Shown one piece after another: positions 12,617-12,677 of a stretch of DNA of 12,677 bases. The stretch's first letter is position 1. Every line of letters begins with the position of its first letter. Source of the stretch: Elusimicrobiota bacterium (GTDB lineage: Bacteria; Elusimicrobiota; UBA8919). The translations under genes and the position numbers were made by a program. Under the pieces are notes generated by a model, which was not told the DNA's origin, searched no databases, and saw nothing but the letters and a program-made list of their open reading frames with translations. The stretch lies in NCBI GenBank assembly GCA_003452965.1, contig DMMW01000066.1:7294-19970 (forward strand), written 5' to 3'.

Positions 12617-12677
12617 GATTACACAGATTAAGTCCCGACGGTAATATCAGTGTAATCTTTCAAAAATCTGTGTAATC
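12617..12677. repeat. Inverted-repeat element with GATTACACAGATT ends
   Basis: GATTACACAGATT (12617-12629) and AATCTGTGTAATC (12665-12677) are perfect 13-bp inverted ends of a 61-nt stretch. A one-mismatch inner copy, ATCAGTGTAATC, lies at 12646-12657. The window ends exactly at the last base, so the true end may lie further right. Confidence 0.75.

Larger units (their letters stand above)
12369..12677. other. Gene-free right end with promoter, operator-like cluster and repeats
   Basis: No open frame of credible length was seen. The stretch holds an isolated TTGACA (12433-12438), a perfect promoter (12459-12487), a GGTA repeat cluster (12478-12516), a hairpin-forming repeat with GTTCC-CAA-GGAAC and TGCCT/AGGCA (12552-12582), and GATTACACAGAT repeats to the window edge. 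The sequence AGGGTCTGCTGAAAAAC (12530-12546) is reminiscent of insertion-sequence ends from memory only. Confidence 0.7.

Noticed and set aside
1341..12677. tracrRNA or cas genes in the window
   Set aside because: No stretch similar to the repeat half TTAGTGACGTCAAAAC was seen outside the array, and every gene found has another identity.

Overview
The window is AT-rich bacterial chromosome (roughly one third G+C by eye) with short intergenic gaps packed with dispersed palindromic repeats. The housekeeping genes (riboflavin synthesis, nusB, NAD-dependent ligA, mazG) and consensus sigma-70-type promoters show a bacterium. Repeats reading CHPEQ-SEGS and the 12-mer GATTACACAGAT are, from memory, common in genomes of uncultivated low-GC phyla such as Elusimicrobiota or Omnitrophota. 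The phylum cannot be fixed from this window.

Layout. Bases 1-1340 are the end of a CRISPR array: one cut and 20 complete 36-nt repeats, with 20 spacers of 29-31 nt. No cas gene is in the window. The repeat (GTTTTGAC at one end, TTTCAAAAT at the other on the minus strand) looks like type II, closest to II-C. A TTGATA-N17-TATAAT promoter on the minus strand points into the array. Back to back with it is a TTGACA-N16-TATAAT promoter for the riboflavin operon. The two -35 boxes lie in a perfect inverted repeat around a T-tract.

Bases 1410-5547 form the riboflavin operon: promoter, FMN riboswitch with intrinsic terminator, ribD, ribE, ribBA and ribH. Together these enzymes turn GTP and ribulose 5-phosphate into riboflavin, with feedback through FMN at the riboswitch. 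RibE carries an in-frame insertion of about 50 residues that contains a mobile-looking repeat. A second copy of that repeat lies in non-coding DNA near 10300. Then follow nusB, ligA, a single-domain mazG, a membrane protein that looks like a ZIP metal transporter split by a cyclic-nucleotide-binding domain, and a YbgC-type thioesterase.

Bases 10246-10762 are non-coding and repeat-rich: the second palindromic element, a 9-nt tandem repeat organised as two 36-nt units, hairpins, and a promoter set so close to the next start codon that the mRNA would be nearly leaderless. That gene is an AAA ATPase of the DUF4143 type. It is followed by a small release-factor-like GGQ protein. The last 300 bases have no gene but hold a perfect extended sigma-70 promoter inside a cluster of GGTA-containing repeats (an operator candidate). 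Its target lies to the right of the window.
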